64,000 nt of DNA from assembly GCF_000420145.1 (NCBI RefSeq), contig NZ_ATUJ01000003.1:248001-312000 (forward strand). Reading direction: 5' to 3'. Shown piece by piece: positions 54,910 through 63,772 of the stretch (position 1 is its first letter; every line of letters begins with the position of its first letter). The stretch comes from Paracoccus zeaxanthinifaciens ATCC 21588. Its GTDB lineage: Bacteria; Pseudomonadota; Alphaproteobacteria; Rhodobacterales; Rhodobacteraceae. Under the pieces are notes generated by a model. The model was not told the DNA's origin. It ran no database searches and worked only from the letters and a program-made list of their open reading frames with translations. The position numbers and the translations under genes were made by a program.

Positions 54910-55910
54910 GCGGCAGCCTCGGTATCGGTCTGGGTGAAGGCGCGCCGGATCAGCGCCAGCGTCGCCTCGGGGGTGGCCGCGCGCAGCAGCTCGGCGCGCA
55001 GGGGGGCGCCGTTCGCCTCGGCATACCAGCCCAGATGCTTGCGCGCGACGCGCAGGCCCAGCTCGGGGCCGTAGAAATCCAGGATGTCCTCATAATGTTC
55101 GGACACCAGATCGGCCAGCGCATCGCCCTGCGGGATGACGGGCGCCGGGGTGCCCCACAGCTGATGCGCGATCTGCGCCAGCACCCAGGGACGACCCTGC
55201 GCGCCACGCCCGATCATCACCGCATCCGCGCCCGATTGCGCGAAGGCCCGGCGGGCGCTGTCGGCATCGACGATGTCGCCATTGGCGACCAGCGGCGGGC
55301 GGTTCGGCAGGTCGGCCACGGCACGGATCGCGTTCCAGTCCGCCTGCCCCTTGTAGAATTGCGACCGCGTGCGGCCATGGACCGTCAGCATCGCGACACC
55401 CGCATCGCGGGCCCGCGCAGACAGCTCGGGCGCGTTCAGGCAGGTCTCGTCCCAGCCCAGCCGCATCTTCAGCGTGACGGGCACGTCCACCGCGCCGACC
55501 ACCGCGTCGATCAGGCCCAGCGCGTGATCCAGATCGCGCATCAGCGCCGAGCCCGACAGACCGCCCGTGACCTTCTTGGCGGGGCAGCCCATGTTGATGT
55601 CGATGATCCGCGCGCCCATGCCCTCGACGATGCGGGCGGTCTCGGCCATGGCGGCGGCCTCGCATCCCGCGATCTGGACGCTGACGGGCAGCGCGCCCTC
55701 GGTCAGGGCCTTGGCGCGGACGGCCGCGCGGGTCGAGGGGCGCGGCGTGACCATCTCGGACGATGCGACCATCTCGCTGACCAGAAGGCCCGCGCCGAAA
55801 CGTGCGACGGCCCGGCGGAACGGCAGGTCCGTGATCCCCGCCATCGGCGCAAGGAAGACGGGCGCCCCAAGCGCGTTGTTTCCCAGTATGATCGGTTCGG
55901 ATCGCTGCAT
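54906..55910 (-). CDS. nifR3: tRNA-dihydrouridine synthase, NifR3/DusB type
   Basis: 334 residues; FMN enzyme that reduces specific tRNA uridines. TIM-barrel start LAPMAGITDLPFRRAVARFGA, catalytic Cys in DINMGCPAKKV, VTLKMRLGWDET, TVHGRTRSQFYKG and VANGDIVD. Heads the ntr operon, as in Rhodobacter and Azospirillum. The upstream 255-base divergent space holds the ATTGTGCACAAT palindrome. Confidence 0.95.
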   Translation of the reverse strand: MQRSEPIILGNNALGAPVFLAPMAGITDLPFRRAVARFGAGLLVSEMVASSEMVTPRPSTRAAVRAKALTEGALPVSVQIAGCEAAAMAETARIVEGMGARIIDINMGCPAKKVTGGLSGSALMRDLDHALGLIDAVVGAVDVPVTLKMRLGWDETCLNAPELSARARDAGVAMLTVHGRTRSQFYKGQADWNAIRAVADLPNRPPLVANGDIVDADSARRAFAQSGADAVMIGRGAQGRPWVLAQIAHQLWGTPAPVIPQGDALADLVSEHYEDILDFYGPELGLRVARKHLGWYAEANGAPLRAELLRAATPEATLALIRRAFTQTDTEAAA

Positions 55911-56002
55911 GACTTTTCCTTCACCTTGGCCGCTATCGCCCGCAAGGCGGGCAGAGTGGCTGCCCCCTGCCTATTTCGCAGGCGGGGCTTAGCTGATCTT
56001 TA

Positions 56003-56014
56003 ATTGTGCACAAT
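56003..56014. promoter_or_regulatory. Perfect palindrome ATTGTGCACAAT
   Basis: Twelve-base perfect palindrome in the AT-rich centre of the nifR3/sdaA divergent region (TTGT-GC-ACAA core, similar to GntR-family operators). It is 92 bases before nifR3 and 151 before sdaA; a TAATAT element lies five bases to its right. The rest of the 255-base space shows nothing else clear. Confidence 0.45.
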
Positions 56015-56165
56015 GCCATAATATTAGGCAAACCGGACAGCCCACCCGAACCGCGTTGCGATGTCGCAACCGATGGGCGAAATGGTCGCGGGCGGCATGG
56101 CGGCACGGGGGGCGTCGTGCTTGGATGACCCGCAAAGCGCAACCCCGAAAGGCAGCGAGGGCAGC

Positions 56166-57548
56166 ATGTTCCTGTCGGTTTTCGACCTCTTCAAGGTCAG
56201 TGTCGGACCTTCATCCTCTCATACCATGGGGCCGATGATCGCGGCGGCGCGGTTCCTCGATTCGCTGCGCGCCCAGCCCTTCGCGGCGCATGGGGTCCGG
56301 GTCAGCCTGCATGGCAGCCTGGCCTTTACCGGCAAGGGGCACGCGACCGACCGCGCGACGATCCTGGGGCTGCAGGGCTTCACGCCCGAACGCATGGACC
56401 AGGACCGCGCCGAGGCGGCACTGGCCACGATCCGCGCCGAGCGCCGCCTGACGCCGCCCGACCTGCAGCCGCTGGCCTTCGATCCCGATGCCGATCTGCG
56501 CTTCGATTACGACACCCCCCTGCCCGGCCATACGAACGGCATGACCATCGCCGCGACCGATGCGCAGGGCGACGTGATCTTCCACCGCATCTACTATTCC
56601 ATCGGGGGCGGCTTCGTCATGACGCCCGAGGAGCTGGAGCGGCGCGGCGACCAGGACCGCAGCGATGCCGCAAGCGCGGTCCCCTTTCCCTTCGCCACCG
56701 CCGCCGAGATGCTGCGGATGGCCGCGACATCGGGCAAGTCCATCGCCCGCATGAAGGAGGAGAACGAGCTGTGCTTCCGGTCCCGCACCGATCTGGCCGA
56801 GGGGCTGGACCGGATCTGGGCCACGATGTCGGACTGCCTGGACCGGGGGCTTGCGACCGAGGGCACGCTGCCCGGCGGGCTGAACGTGCGCCGCCGCGCC
56901 CCCGGCATCCACCGCGCGCTGCTAGACGAACGCGGCATGAACATGACCGCGCCCCATGTGGTGAACGACTGGATGTCCACCTATGCCATGGCCGTCAACG
57001 AGGAGAACGCCGCCGGCGGGCAGGTCGTGACCGCGCCCACGAACGGCGCGGCGGGCACCCTGCCGGCCGTCGTGAAATACTGGCTGGACCATGTGCCCGG
57101 CGCGTCCCTGCGCCTGCTGCCCGATTTCCTGCTGACCGCCGCCGCCGTGGGCGGGCTGATCAAGCACAACGCCTCGATCTCGGGGGCGGAATGCGGCTGC
57201 CAGGCCGAGGTGGGCAGCGCTAGCGCAATGGCCGCCGCAGGGCTGGCCGCCGTCCTTGGCGGCACCCCCACTCAGGTCGAGAACGCCGCCGAGATCGCGC
57301 TGGAACATCACCTGGGGATGACCTGCGACCCCGTGCGCGGCCTGGTGCAGGTGCCCTGCATCGAACGGAACGGGCTGGGGGCGATCAAGGCCGTCAGCGC
57401 CGCCAGCCTGGCGCTGCGCGGCGACGGCGATCACATCGTGCCGCTGGACGCCGCGATCGAGACCATGCGCCAGACCGGCCGCGACATGAGCGAGAAGTAC
57501 AAGGAGACGTCCCTGGGCGGGCTGGCGGTCAACGTTCCGAACTGCTGA
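56166..57548 (+). CDS. sdaA: L-serine ammonia-lyase, iron-sulfur
   Basis: 460 residues, single chain, deaminates L-serine to pyruvate via a 4Fe-4S cluster. N-terminal beta domain [19 protein letters not shown]; the C-domain has [19 protein letters not shown] and [19 protein letters not shown], which hold the cluster Cys, and ends exactly in Cys (NVPNC), the tail residue that plugs the active site in the resting enzyme. ATG at 56166 (FLSVFDLF) chosen; the longer frame is unlike the family. Confidence 0.95.
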   Translation: MFLSVFDLFKVSVGPSSSHTMGPMIAAARFLDSLRAQPFAAHGVRVSLHGSLAFTGKGHATDRATILGLQGFTPERMDQDRAEAALATIRAERRLTPPDLQPLAFDPDADLRFDYDTPLPGHTNGMTIAATDAQGDVIFHRIYYSIGGGFVMTPEELERRGDQDRSDAASAVPFPFATAAEMLRMAATSGKSIARMKEENELCFRSRTDLAEGLDRIWATMSDCLDRGLATEGTLPGGLNVRRRAPGIHRALLDERGMNMTAPHVVNDWMSTYAMAVNEENAAGGQVVTAPTNGAAGTLPAVVKYWLDHVPGASLRLLPDFLLTAAAVGGLIKHNASISGAECGCQAEVGSASAMAAAGLAAVLGGTPTQVENAAEIALEHHLGMTCDPVRGLVQVPCIERNGLGAIKAVSAASLALRGDGDHIVPLDAAIETMRQTGRDMSEKYKETSLGGLAVNVPNC

Positions 57549-57612
57549 AAGCCGCCTGCGCAGGCCCCGAACGGGCGGCGGTGCTTGCCCAAGGGGGCCG
57601 CGATTGCTAACG

Positions 57613-57624
57613 CTGTCGTGACAG
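57613..57624. promoter_or_regulatory. Inverted repeat before lipoprotein gene
   Basis: CTGTC-GT-GACAG, 5-base perfect arms, 32 bases before the COG3650 lipoprotein ATG, where a promoter could lie. Confidence 0.3.
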
Positions 57625-57656
57625 TGATCGATCCCGAAGAACAAAGGCCGGAACCC

Positions 57657-58235
57657 ATGTCCCTGCGTCCCGCACCCGCGCGCCTCGCCCTTCTCGCCCT
57701 GATCGCCCTGCCGCTGGCAGGCTGCGACAGCGCCGCCATGACCGATCTGCGCCGCAATATCGGCATCGAGCAGCCCGAGCCCGAACCCGAGGAGCCGGCC
57801 AAGCCGCGCGCCCCCGCCGTCAGCCCGCTGGAACAGCCGATCGAGACCGGCGCCGAGGCCCCCCGCGTCATCCCCGGCGCCGAGCCGGTGACCTACAACG
57901 CCCGGGCCTTCATCGCCCGCGGCAACGAGCCCTTCTGGCGCGTGGACATCAGCGACGGCACCGCCACCTACAAGACCCCCGAGAACCAGGCCGGTCGCGG
58001 CATCTCGGTCAACCGCATCGTGTTTGCGGACGGCGTCGAATATGTGGGCGTGCTGGATGGCCGTCCCTTCGTGGTGAACCTGCGCGCGCAGGAATGCCAG
58101 GACACGATGGCCGACGAGAAATTCCCGCTGACCGCCAGCCTGACCGTTCGCGGTCAGAAGCTGTCGGGCTGCGGCCAGACCGCAACCGTGACCACCCAGA
58201 CCGCCGAGACGGAAGCCGAGGCGACCGAGGGCTGA
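57657..58235 (+). CDS. COG3650-type lipoprotein
   Basis: 192 residues. Lipobox LPLAGC at about residue 24 after a hydrophobic signal, Pro/Glu-rich linker (EQPEPEPEEPAKP), then the COG3650 domain: FIARGNEPFWRVDIS, VEYVGVLDGRPFVVNLRAQECQDTMADEKFPLTASL, and a second Cys in KLSGCG that may pair. The periplasmic domain is found in uncharacterised and heat-shock-like lipoproteins. Sits 33 bases before yjbH; likely cotranscribed. Confidence 0.85.
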   Translation: MSLRPAPARLALLALIALPLAGCDSAAMTDLRRNIGIEQPEPEPEEPAKPRAPAVSPLEQPIETGAEAPRVIPGAEPVTYNARAFIARGNEPFWRVDISDGTATYKTPENQAGRGISVNRIVFADGVEYVGVLDGRPFVVNLRAQECQDTMADEKFPLTASLTVRGQKLSGCGQTATVTTQTAETEAEATEG

Positions 58236-58268
58236 GCCCCCGCCCCCCAAGGGAAAGGACCCACCACC

Positions 58269-60455
58269 ATGCGCCGCTCGCGCCTGACACGCCATCTGAT
58301 GGCCACCGCCCTGCCCGCGGCCCTGCTTCTGGGCTCGGGGACGGGAACAGCCGTCGCGGACCCGCTGATCGCGCGGAACATGTCGACCTATGGCCTGCCG
58401 GGCGGCATCGACACGCCCACCGCCGAGACGCTGCCGGACGGCACCCTTGGCGCGACGGTGTCCTGGTCGGACTATGCCCGCCGCGGCAACATCTTCTTCC
58501 AGGCGCTGCCGGGCCTGACGGCCGTGCTGCGCTATGGCCGCGTGGACGGGATCAACGACTACCGGAACGAGGGCTATATCTCGGACCGCTCGCTGGACCT
58601 GCGATACCAGGTGCTGGAGGAGGACGGCTGGCGTCCCGCCGTGGCGGTGGGCCTGCAGGACTTCCTGGGGACCGGCGTCTATTCCGGCGAATACGTCGTG
58701 GCGACCAAGACGATCACGCCGCGCATCCGCGTCTCGGCGGGTCTGGGCTGGGGCGTGCTTGCGGGCAATCCGCGCACCATCGATGTCGGCGACGAGGGCG
58801 GCACCCCGAACGTGGACCAGTGGTTCAGCGGCAGCCCGAAGCCCTTCGCCTCGGTCAGCTGGCAGGCCACCGACAAGCTGAACCTGATCGCGGAATATTC
58901 GAACGACGAATATGTCGCGAACTACAGCAACGGCAACAGCTTCCAGCAGGGCGAGGAACCGGGCAGCAGCCTGAACCTGGCCGCGAACTATCGCATCGGG
59001 CGCAACTACGAGGCCGGCCTCTATACCATCGGCGGCGAGACGATCGGCGCGACCTTCACAATCGCGCTGAACCCGCGCGAGGCCGCCTATCCTTCCGGGC
59101 TGGAAAAGGCCCCCGCGCCCGTGCGTCCGCGCCCCTCGCCCGCGGCGGATCCCGAAGGCTGGTCCGGCAGCTGGTCGCAGGACCCGACCGCCCAGCCCGC
59201 CATCCAGAAGGCGCTTGGCGACGCGTTGGCCGACGAGGGCCAGACGCTCGAGAGCATGGGCCTGAGCGCGACCCGCGCCGAGGTTCGCATCCGCAACACC
59301 CGCTTTATCAACCAGGCCGAGGCCGTGGGCCGCACCGCGCGCCTGATGACCCGCGCCCTGCCCCCTTCGGTCGAGACCTTCGCGATCACCTCGACCGCGA
59401 ACGGGATGCCGACCTCGACCGTGGTGCTGCGCCGGTCCGATGTCGAGCGGCTGGAGAATACTGAGGCCGGGCAGATCGCCGCCGCCTCGCAGCTGGTCGA
59501 TGCGCCGCGCAGCGCGCCGGGGCTGGTCACCACGCCCGGCGTCACGCCGCGCTTCCGCTGGTCGATCAAGCCCTATGTCGATCTGGGCATCTTCAGCGCC
59601 GAGGACGGCCTGACCCACGAGGTCGGCGCCGAGGCCCGCGCCAGCTACGAGATCACGCCGGGCCTGATCGTGACGGGTGCCATCCGCCAGCGCGCCTTCG
59701 GTGATATCGGCCAGCGCGGCCCCGGCATCCCGGGCGAGCGCGGCGAATACTACACCCCCGAGGAATACGAAGCCGACGCGTCGCTGGAAACCACGCCCGA
59801 GGGCGTGCCGCGCGTGCGTTCGGACACGCGCATGTACACGGGCAATACCAGCCCGGTGATCCCGGAACTGACCCTTGCGTGGTACGAGAAGCCCACCGAC
59901 ACGGTCTATACCCGCGTCACCACGGGCCTTCTGGAACGCGCCTATGGCGGCGTCTCCGCCGAGGCCCTGTGGAAGCCCGCCAATTCGCAGCTGGCCATCG
60001 GGGCCGAGGTGAACCACGTCAGGAAGCGCGATTTCGACCAGCTGTTCGACTTCCGCGACTACGAGGTCACGATGGGCCATGTCTCGGCCTATTACGAGTT
60101 CACGGAAGGCTTCACCGGCCAGCTGTCGGTCGGCAAGTACCTTGCGGGCGATGTCGGCGCGACCGTCGCGCTGCAGCGCGAATTCGCGAATGGCTGGCGC
60201 ATCGGCGCCTATGCCACCAAGACCGACCTGTCGGCCGAGGAATTCGGCGAGGGCAGCTTCGACAAGGGCATCACCCTGTCGATCCCGCTCGGCTGGGCGA
60301 CTGGCGAGGCCAGCCGCGACCGCGTCTCGACCGACCTGCGGTCGCTGTCGCGCGACGGCGGTGCGCAGCTGAACGTGAACGGGCGGCTCTATGACCGTGT
60401 GCGCGAGGCGCAGACCGTCGATCTGTATGAAGGCTGGGGGAGGTTCTGGCGATGA
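58269..60455 (+). CDS. YjbH-like exopolysaccharide outer-membrane protein
   Basis: 728 residues. Signal peptide (LMATALPAALLLGSG...AVA). Long beta-rich protein: MSTYGLPGGIDTPTAETLPDGTLG opens the YjbH domain, many alternating Tyr/Asp strands, an inserted alpha/beta part (KALGDALADEGQTLESMGLSATRAEVRIRN) and a C-terminal barrel ending in aromatic residues RFWR. Relatives (YjbH/GfcD) belong to polysaccharide export loci. Its stop overlaps yjbF by four bases. No YjbG gene is present. Confidence 0.88.
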   Translation: MRRSRLTRHLMATALPAALLLGSGTGTAVADPLIARNMSTYGLPGGIDTPTAETLPDGTLGATVSWSDYARRGNIFFQALPGLTAVLRYGRVDGINDYRNEGYISDRSLDLRYQVLEEDGWRPAVAVGLQDFLGTGVYSGEYVVATKTITPRIRVSAGLGWGVLAGNPRTIDVGDEGGTPNVDQWFSGSPKPFASVSWQATDKLNLIAEYSNDEYVANYSNGNSFQQGEEPGSSLNLAANYRIGRNYEAGLYTIGGETIGATFTIALNPREAAYPSGLEKAPAPVRPRPSPAADPEGWSGSWSQDPTAQPAIQKALGDALADEGQTLESMGLSATRAEVRIRNTRFINQAEAVGRTARLMTRALPPSVETFAITSTANGMPTSTVVLRRSDVERLENTEAGQIAAASQLVDAPRSAPGLVTTPGVTPRFRWSIKPYVDLGIFSAEDGLTHEVGAEARASYEITPGLIVTGAIRQRAFGDIGQRGPGIPGERGEYYTPEEYEADASLETTPEGVPRVRSDTRMYTGNTSPVIPELTLAWYEKPTDTVYTRVTTGLLERAYGGVSAEALWKPANSQLAIGAEVNHVRKRDFDQLFDFRDYEVTMGHVSAYYEFTEGFTGQLSVGKYLAGDVGATVALQREFANGWRIGAYATKTDLSAEEFGEGSFDKGITLSIPLGWATGEASRDRVSTDLRSLSRDGGAQLNVNGRLYDRVREAQTVDLYEGWGRFWR

Positions 60456-61084
60456 TCCGTGCAGTCAAGCTGACGATGGCCGCGACCGCGCTGGCGGGGC
60501 TGGCGGCCTGCGGGAACGACACCGCCGCGACCGGCCCCCTGGGCGTGCTGGCCCAGACCGCGGGCCAGGTCGTGGCCGAACGGCGCGCGGAACCCGCAGC
60601 GCCCGCCAAGACCCCGGCCCAGGCCGCGGCCGAGGCGCTGCGCGTCAACCAGGGCCCGCTGATCCAGGCGGGCTTCGAGAACCTTGGCCGCACGCAGGTC
60701 ATGGCGCTGACGGGCCAGAACGGCGCGATGCGCACCTACATGACCCCGTCCGAGGAAGCGCTGATCATCCGCGACGGGCTTCTGGTCGGCACGCGGGGCC
60801 TGGGCAACGACCTGTCCGTGGCCGAGGTCGGCACCGCCGCCGCGATCCGTGCGGGCTCCGGTTCGGGCACGCGGGTCATGCGCTATTTCTCGGGTGACGG
60901 GCTGGAACGCCCGCTGCGGTTCGATTGCACCGTGGGCGCGGGTCCGCAGCCCGGCGTCACGGTCGAGAACTGCGAGGGGCACGGCGTGACCTTCCAGAAC
61001 AGCTATGGCGCGCAGGGTGCGGTGTCGCGCCAGTGGATCGGCCCCGCGGCGGGGTATGTGACCATCCAGACCCTGCGGCCCTGA
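60452..61084 (+). CDS. YjbF/GfcB-like lipoprotein
   Basis: 210 residues. Lipobox LAGLAACGN near residue 18. The mature part MALTGQNGAMRTYMTPSEEALIIRDGLLVGTRGLGNDL and GPAAGYVTIQTLRP resembles YjbF, the polysaccharide-locus lipoprotein. Overlaps yjbH (ATGA), so the pair is coupled. Order (H before F) is the reverse of E. coli. Confidence 0.88.
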   Translation: MIRAVKLTMAATALAGLAACGNDTAATGPLGVLAQTAGQVVAERRAEPAAPAKTPAQAAAEALRVNQGPLIQAGFENLGRTQVMALTGQNGAMRTYMTPSEEALIIRDGLLVGTRGLGNDLSVAEVGTAAAIRAGSGSGTRVMRYFSGDGLERPLRFDCTVGAGPQPGVTVENCEGHGVTFQNSYGAQGAVSRQWIGPAAGYVTIQTLRP

Positions 61085-61102
61085 ACCTTCGTCAGAAACG
61101 CG

Positions 61103-61132
61103 AAAACCGGCCCCTGCGGGGGCCGGTTTTTT
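61103..61132 (+). terminator. Terminator of the yjbH-yjbF operon
   Basis: AAAACCGGCCCC/GGGGCCGGTTTT hairpin with TGCG-type loop, followed by TTTT: a strong rho-independent terminator, 18 bases past yjbF. Confidence 0.9.
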
Positions 61133-61170
61133 CGTGCGCACTGCCCGACGCAAGGGGCGCGGCGCAAAGG

Positions 61171-61202
61171 AAAAGGGGGCCGGCACAAGGCCAGCCCCCC
61201 TT
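61171..61202 (-). terminator. Terminator of the small secreted protein gene
   Basis: Minus strand: AAGGGGGGCTGGC/GCCGGCCCCCTT (imperfect) stem then TTTCCTTT, 34 bases after the stop. Confidence 0.75.
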
Positions 61203-61235
61203 GAAACAGACCGGAAGAACCGATCCGTTCCGAAA

Positions 61236-61439
61236 TCAGCTGTCGTCGTCGTCCGAAGCGACTGCGGCGATGACGCCCAGCAGCAGCAGAGCCGGAACCA
61301 CCAGGCCGGCGTTCGACGAAGCAGCCTGCTCCTCGACGACGACGGGCTCGACTTCAACGACGGGGGCGACGTAGCCACCGGCCAGAGCCGAAGTTGCGGT
61401 CAGGCCGAGAGCGGCAGCGAAAGTAGCGAATTTGGTCAT
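61236..61439 (-). CDS. Small secreted protein with acidic tail
   Basis: 67 residues. Signal peptide TKFATFAAALGLTATSALA (cleavage before GGYVAP), Val/Pro/Glu strand (VVEVEPVVVEEQ), a short hydrophobic helix GLVVPALLLLGVIAAVA and the end SDDDDS. GGAG is seven bases before this ATG and only one before the earlier in-frame ATG (61445), so 61439 was chosen. I do not recognise it; the layout is like the small YjbE/GfcA proteins of polysaccharide loci. Has its own terminator and 198-base upstream space with no other gene seen. Confidence 0.75.
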   Translation of the reverse strand: MTKFATFAAALGLTATSALAGGYVAPVVEVEPVVVEEQAASSNAGLVVPALLLLGVIAAVASDDDDS

Positions 61440-61637
61440 GATCATGCTCCGTTTCGGTTGAAAGCTGCCGTCACCGGCAACATCGCTGCGACAGTTACAC
61501 AAACCCGATGAGTTGAAAAGCAGCATTGAATTCCTCACTCGGTCGGGTCGCGGTCACTGTTGCATATTGGCCAACACCCATTTCGGGCCCTTGTTCCCGA
61601 TCCCGCAAACCCCGGGAAAAACTGTGACTTTTCGGCA

Positions 61638-62420
61638 CTAACCCCGGCGAAAGCCCTGCGAGAGCAGGAAAAATATCGCAGCCGCCGCAACTATCGACGG
61701 ACCTGCCGGAGTGTCGAGTCGCAGGCTGGCCCACAGCCCCGACAGGACCGACAGCGCCGCCAGCACCGCCGCGACGGCGGCCATCCGCTCAGGGGTGCGT
61801 GCCCATATGCGGGCAGCCGCCGCCGGGACAATCAGCATTGCCGAGATCAGCAGCGATCCGACGACGCGAATCGCAAGCGCCACGACGATGGCCAGTGCGA
61901 TGGACAGGATCAGCCTTTCGGTGCGCGGATCGATGCCCGCGGCCATGGCCAGTTCCTCGTTCAGGGTCGATGTAAGAAGCCGCTGCCAGCGCCAGGCCAG
62001 CATGAAGGTGACCAGCAGCGCGCCCGACCAGATCAGCGCCAGGTCCAGCTTGCCCACCGCAAGGATATCCCCGAACAGATAGCTGGAAAGATCGGTGCGC
62101 GCCGCAGGCACGAAGCTGATCGCGACAAGCCCGAAGGCCAGCGCCGAATGCGACAGCACGCCCAGCATGGTGTCCATCGCCTGCCCCCGCGACACCAGCG
62201 CGGACACCACGACCGCCATCAGCCCCGCCACCGTCAGCGTCCCGACATAGATCGAGATGTCGAAGGCCAGCGCGACCGCCACGCCCAGGATGGCGGCATG
62301 GGCGGTCGAATCCCCGAAATAGGCCATGCGCCGCCAGACGACGAAGCTGCCCAGGGGACCCGCCACCAGCGCAAGGCCAAGCCCCGCCAGAACGGCGCGC
62401 ATGAAGAAGTCGTCAAGCAT
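61638..62420 (-). CDS. znuB: Zinc ABC permease ZnuB
   Basis: 260 residues, family-9 metal ABC permease. About seven helices: MRAVLAGLGLALVAGPLGSFVVWRRMAYFGDSTAHAAILG, then GVLSHSALAFGLVAI, LSSYLFGDILAVG and LLISAMLIVPAAAARIW, typical of ZnuB/MntB. Start 62420 overlaps znuC by eight bases. Confidence 0.95.
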   Translation of the reverse strand: MLDDFFMRAVLAGLGLALVAGPLGSFVVWRRMAYFGDSTAHAAILGVAVALAFDISIYVGTLTVAGLMAVVVSALVSRGQAMDTMLGVLSHSALAFGLVAISFVPAARTDLSSYLFGDILAVGKLDLALIWSGALLVTFMLAWRWQRLLTSTLNEELAMAAGIDPRTERLILSIALAIVVALAIRVVGSLLISAMLIVPAAAARIWARTPERMAAVAAVLAALSVLSGLWASLRLDTPAGPSIVAAAAIFFLLSQGFRRG

Positions 62421-63180
62421 TCGGGTGATGTCCGCAATCGGGGCCGTGGACATGCCCCACGGCGTCATGGTCGTGATCGTGACGGTGACGATAGAGCGCG
62501 AGCGTCCCCTCGGCCTCGGCGCCGAACAGCGCGCGGTATTCCGGGGCCGAGCTGACATGCTGGGGCGTGCCCTCGCAGCAGACATGCCCGTTCAGGCAGA
62601 CCACGCGGTCGGAGGCGCGCATCACCACCAGCAGGTCGTGGCTGACCATCAGCACGGCGGCGCCCGTCTCGCGTCGCACCTCGTCGATGAGGCGATAGAA
62701 GGACAGGATCCCCGGCTGGTCCAGCCCCTGCGTCGGCTCGTCCAGCACCAGAAGATGCGGATCGTTCAGCAGGGCGCGCGCCAGAAGCACGCGCTGGAAC
62801 TGGCCGCCCGACAATTGCGTCAGCTGACGGTTGCCAAGCCCCTCGACGCCGGTGCGGGCCAGCATCGCCTCGGCCTCGGCATCGGTGACGCGCTGCGGCA
62901 GCGACAGGAAGCGGCGCACGGTCATGGGGATCGCGGTATCCAGGTGCACCTTCTGCGGGACGTAGCCGATGCGCAGCCCCGGCATCCTGCGCACGTCGCC
63001 GCACGCCGTCGCCAGATGGCCCAGAAGCGCGCGGACCAGCGACGACTTGCCCGAGCCGTTCGGCCCGACCACCGTCACGATCTCGGACGGAAGGATGCGG
63101 AAATCGATATGGGACAGTACCGGCTCGTCGGTGCCGGGGCGGTGAACGGTGAGGCCCTGCGCCTCGATCAGGCTGTTCAT
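62413..63180 (-). CDS. znuC: Zinc ABC ATPase ZnuC
   Basis: 255 residues. Walker A GPNGSGKSSL, signature LSGGQFQRVLLARAL, Walker B LLVLDEPTQGLD. C-terminal tail RHRHDHDHDAVGHVHGPDCGHH is rich in His and can bind zinc. Overlaps zur (ATGA) and znuB. Energises zinc import through ZnuB. Confidence 0.95.
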   Translation of the reverse strand: MNSLIEAQGLTVHRPGTDEPVLSHIDFRILPSEIVTVVGPNGSGKSSLVRALLGHLATACGDVRRMPGLRIGYVPQKVHLDTAIPMTVRRFLSLPQRVTDAEAEAMLARTGVEGLGNRQLTQLSGGQFQRVLLARALLNDPHLLVLDEPTQGLDQPGILSFYRLIDEVRRETGAAVLMVSHDLLVVMRASDRVVCLNGHVCCEGTPQHVSSAPEYRALFGAEAEGTLALYRHRHDHDHDAVGHVHGPDCGHHPNA

Positions 63181-63668
63181 CCGCGGTCCTCGGCACAGAT
63201 GGCGCAGGTGCCGACGGCCTCGACCGTGACGCGGTCCACGGCAAAGCCCGACCCCGCCGCGACCTCGGCCAGCGCGGCGCGCATGGGGCCCGAGGGGACC
63301 TCGGCGATGCGGTCGCACCTGTCGCAGATCAGGAAGGCGGGCTGGTGTTCCTCGCCCGGGTGCAGGCAGGCGGCAAAGGCGTTCAGGCGCTGCAACCGGT
63401 GGGCCAGGCCGTGCTGCACCAGGAATTCCAGCGCGCGATAGGCGACGGGCGGCTGACGGCCGAACCCCTCGGCCGCAAGGCGATCCAGCACCTCGTAGGC
63501 GCCCATGGCGCGGTGGTTCTCCAGCAGGATCTCTAGCGTGCGGCGGCGGACGGGCGTCAGGCGCGCGCCCTCGGATGCCAGCCTTTCGGCGGCATCGGCC
63601 AGCGCGCGGGCGCTGCAATGGCTATGGTCGTGCGGCGCGAAGGCCGCGCCGATTCCGTCGGATGTCAT
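63177..63668 (-). CDS. zur: Zinc uptake regulator Zur
   Basis: 163 residues, Fur family. N-terminal HDHSHC region, winged helix LTPVRRRTLEILLENHRAMGAYEVLDRLAAEG and PPVAYRALEFLVQHGLAHRL, then zinc sites CDRCDRIAEV and CAICAED. Represses znuCB and znuA with zinc at the two boxes 63691-63732. ATG at 63668; an in-frame GTG two codons earlier is possible. Confidence 0.93.
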   Translation of the reverse strand: MTSDGIGAAFAPHDHSHCSARALADAAERLASEGARLTPVRRRTLEILLENHRAMGAYEVLDRLAAEGFGRQPPVAYRALEFLVQHGLAHRLQRLNAFAACLHPGEEHQPAFLICDRCDRIAEVPSGPMRAALAEVAAGSGFAVDRVTVEAVGTCAICAEDRG

Positions 63669-63690
63669 GGGCACGCGATGCGGTCCGTCA

Positions 63691-63705
63691 TGTTATGAAG
63701 TTACA
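63691..63705. promoter_or_regulatory. Zur box 1
   Basis: TGTTA-TGAAG-TTACA, a 15-base Zur-type inverted repeat with one mismatch, 22 bases before zur. Centre-to-centre distance to box 2 is 27 bases. Confidence 0.75.
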
Positions 63706-63717
63706 CTTGGCTTGACT

Positions 63718-63732
63718 TGTTATCCTGTAACA
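63718..63732. promoter_or_regulatory. Zur box 2
   Basis: TGTTA-TCCTG-TAACA, perfect arms, centred in the 104-base zur/znuA divergent space. Should block both promoters when Zur is zinc-loaded. Confidence 0.85.
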
Positions 63733-63772
63733 TGGACAAGCCGCCAACCGCAACAAAGCCCGAAGGACGACC

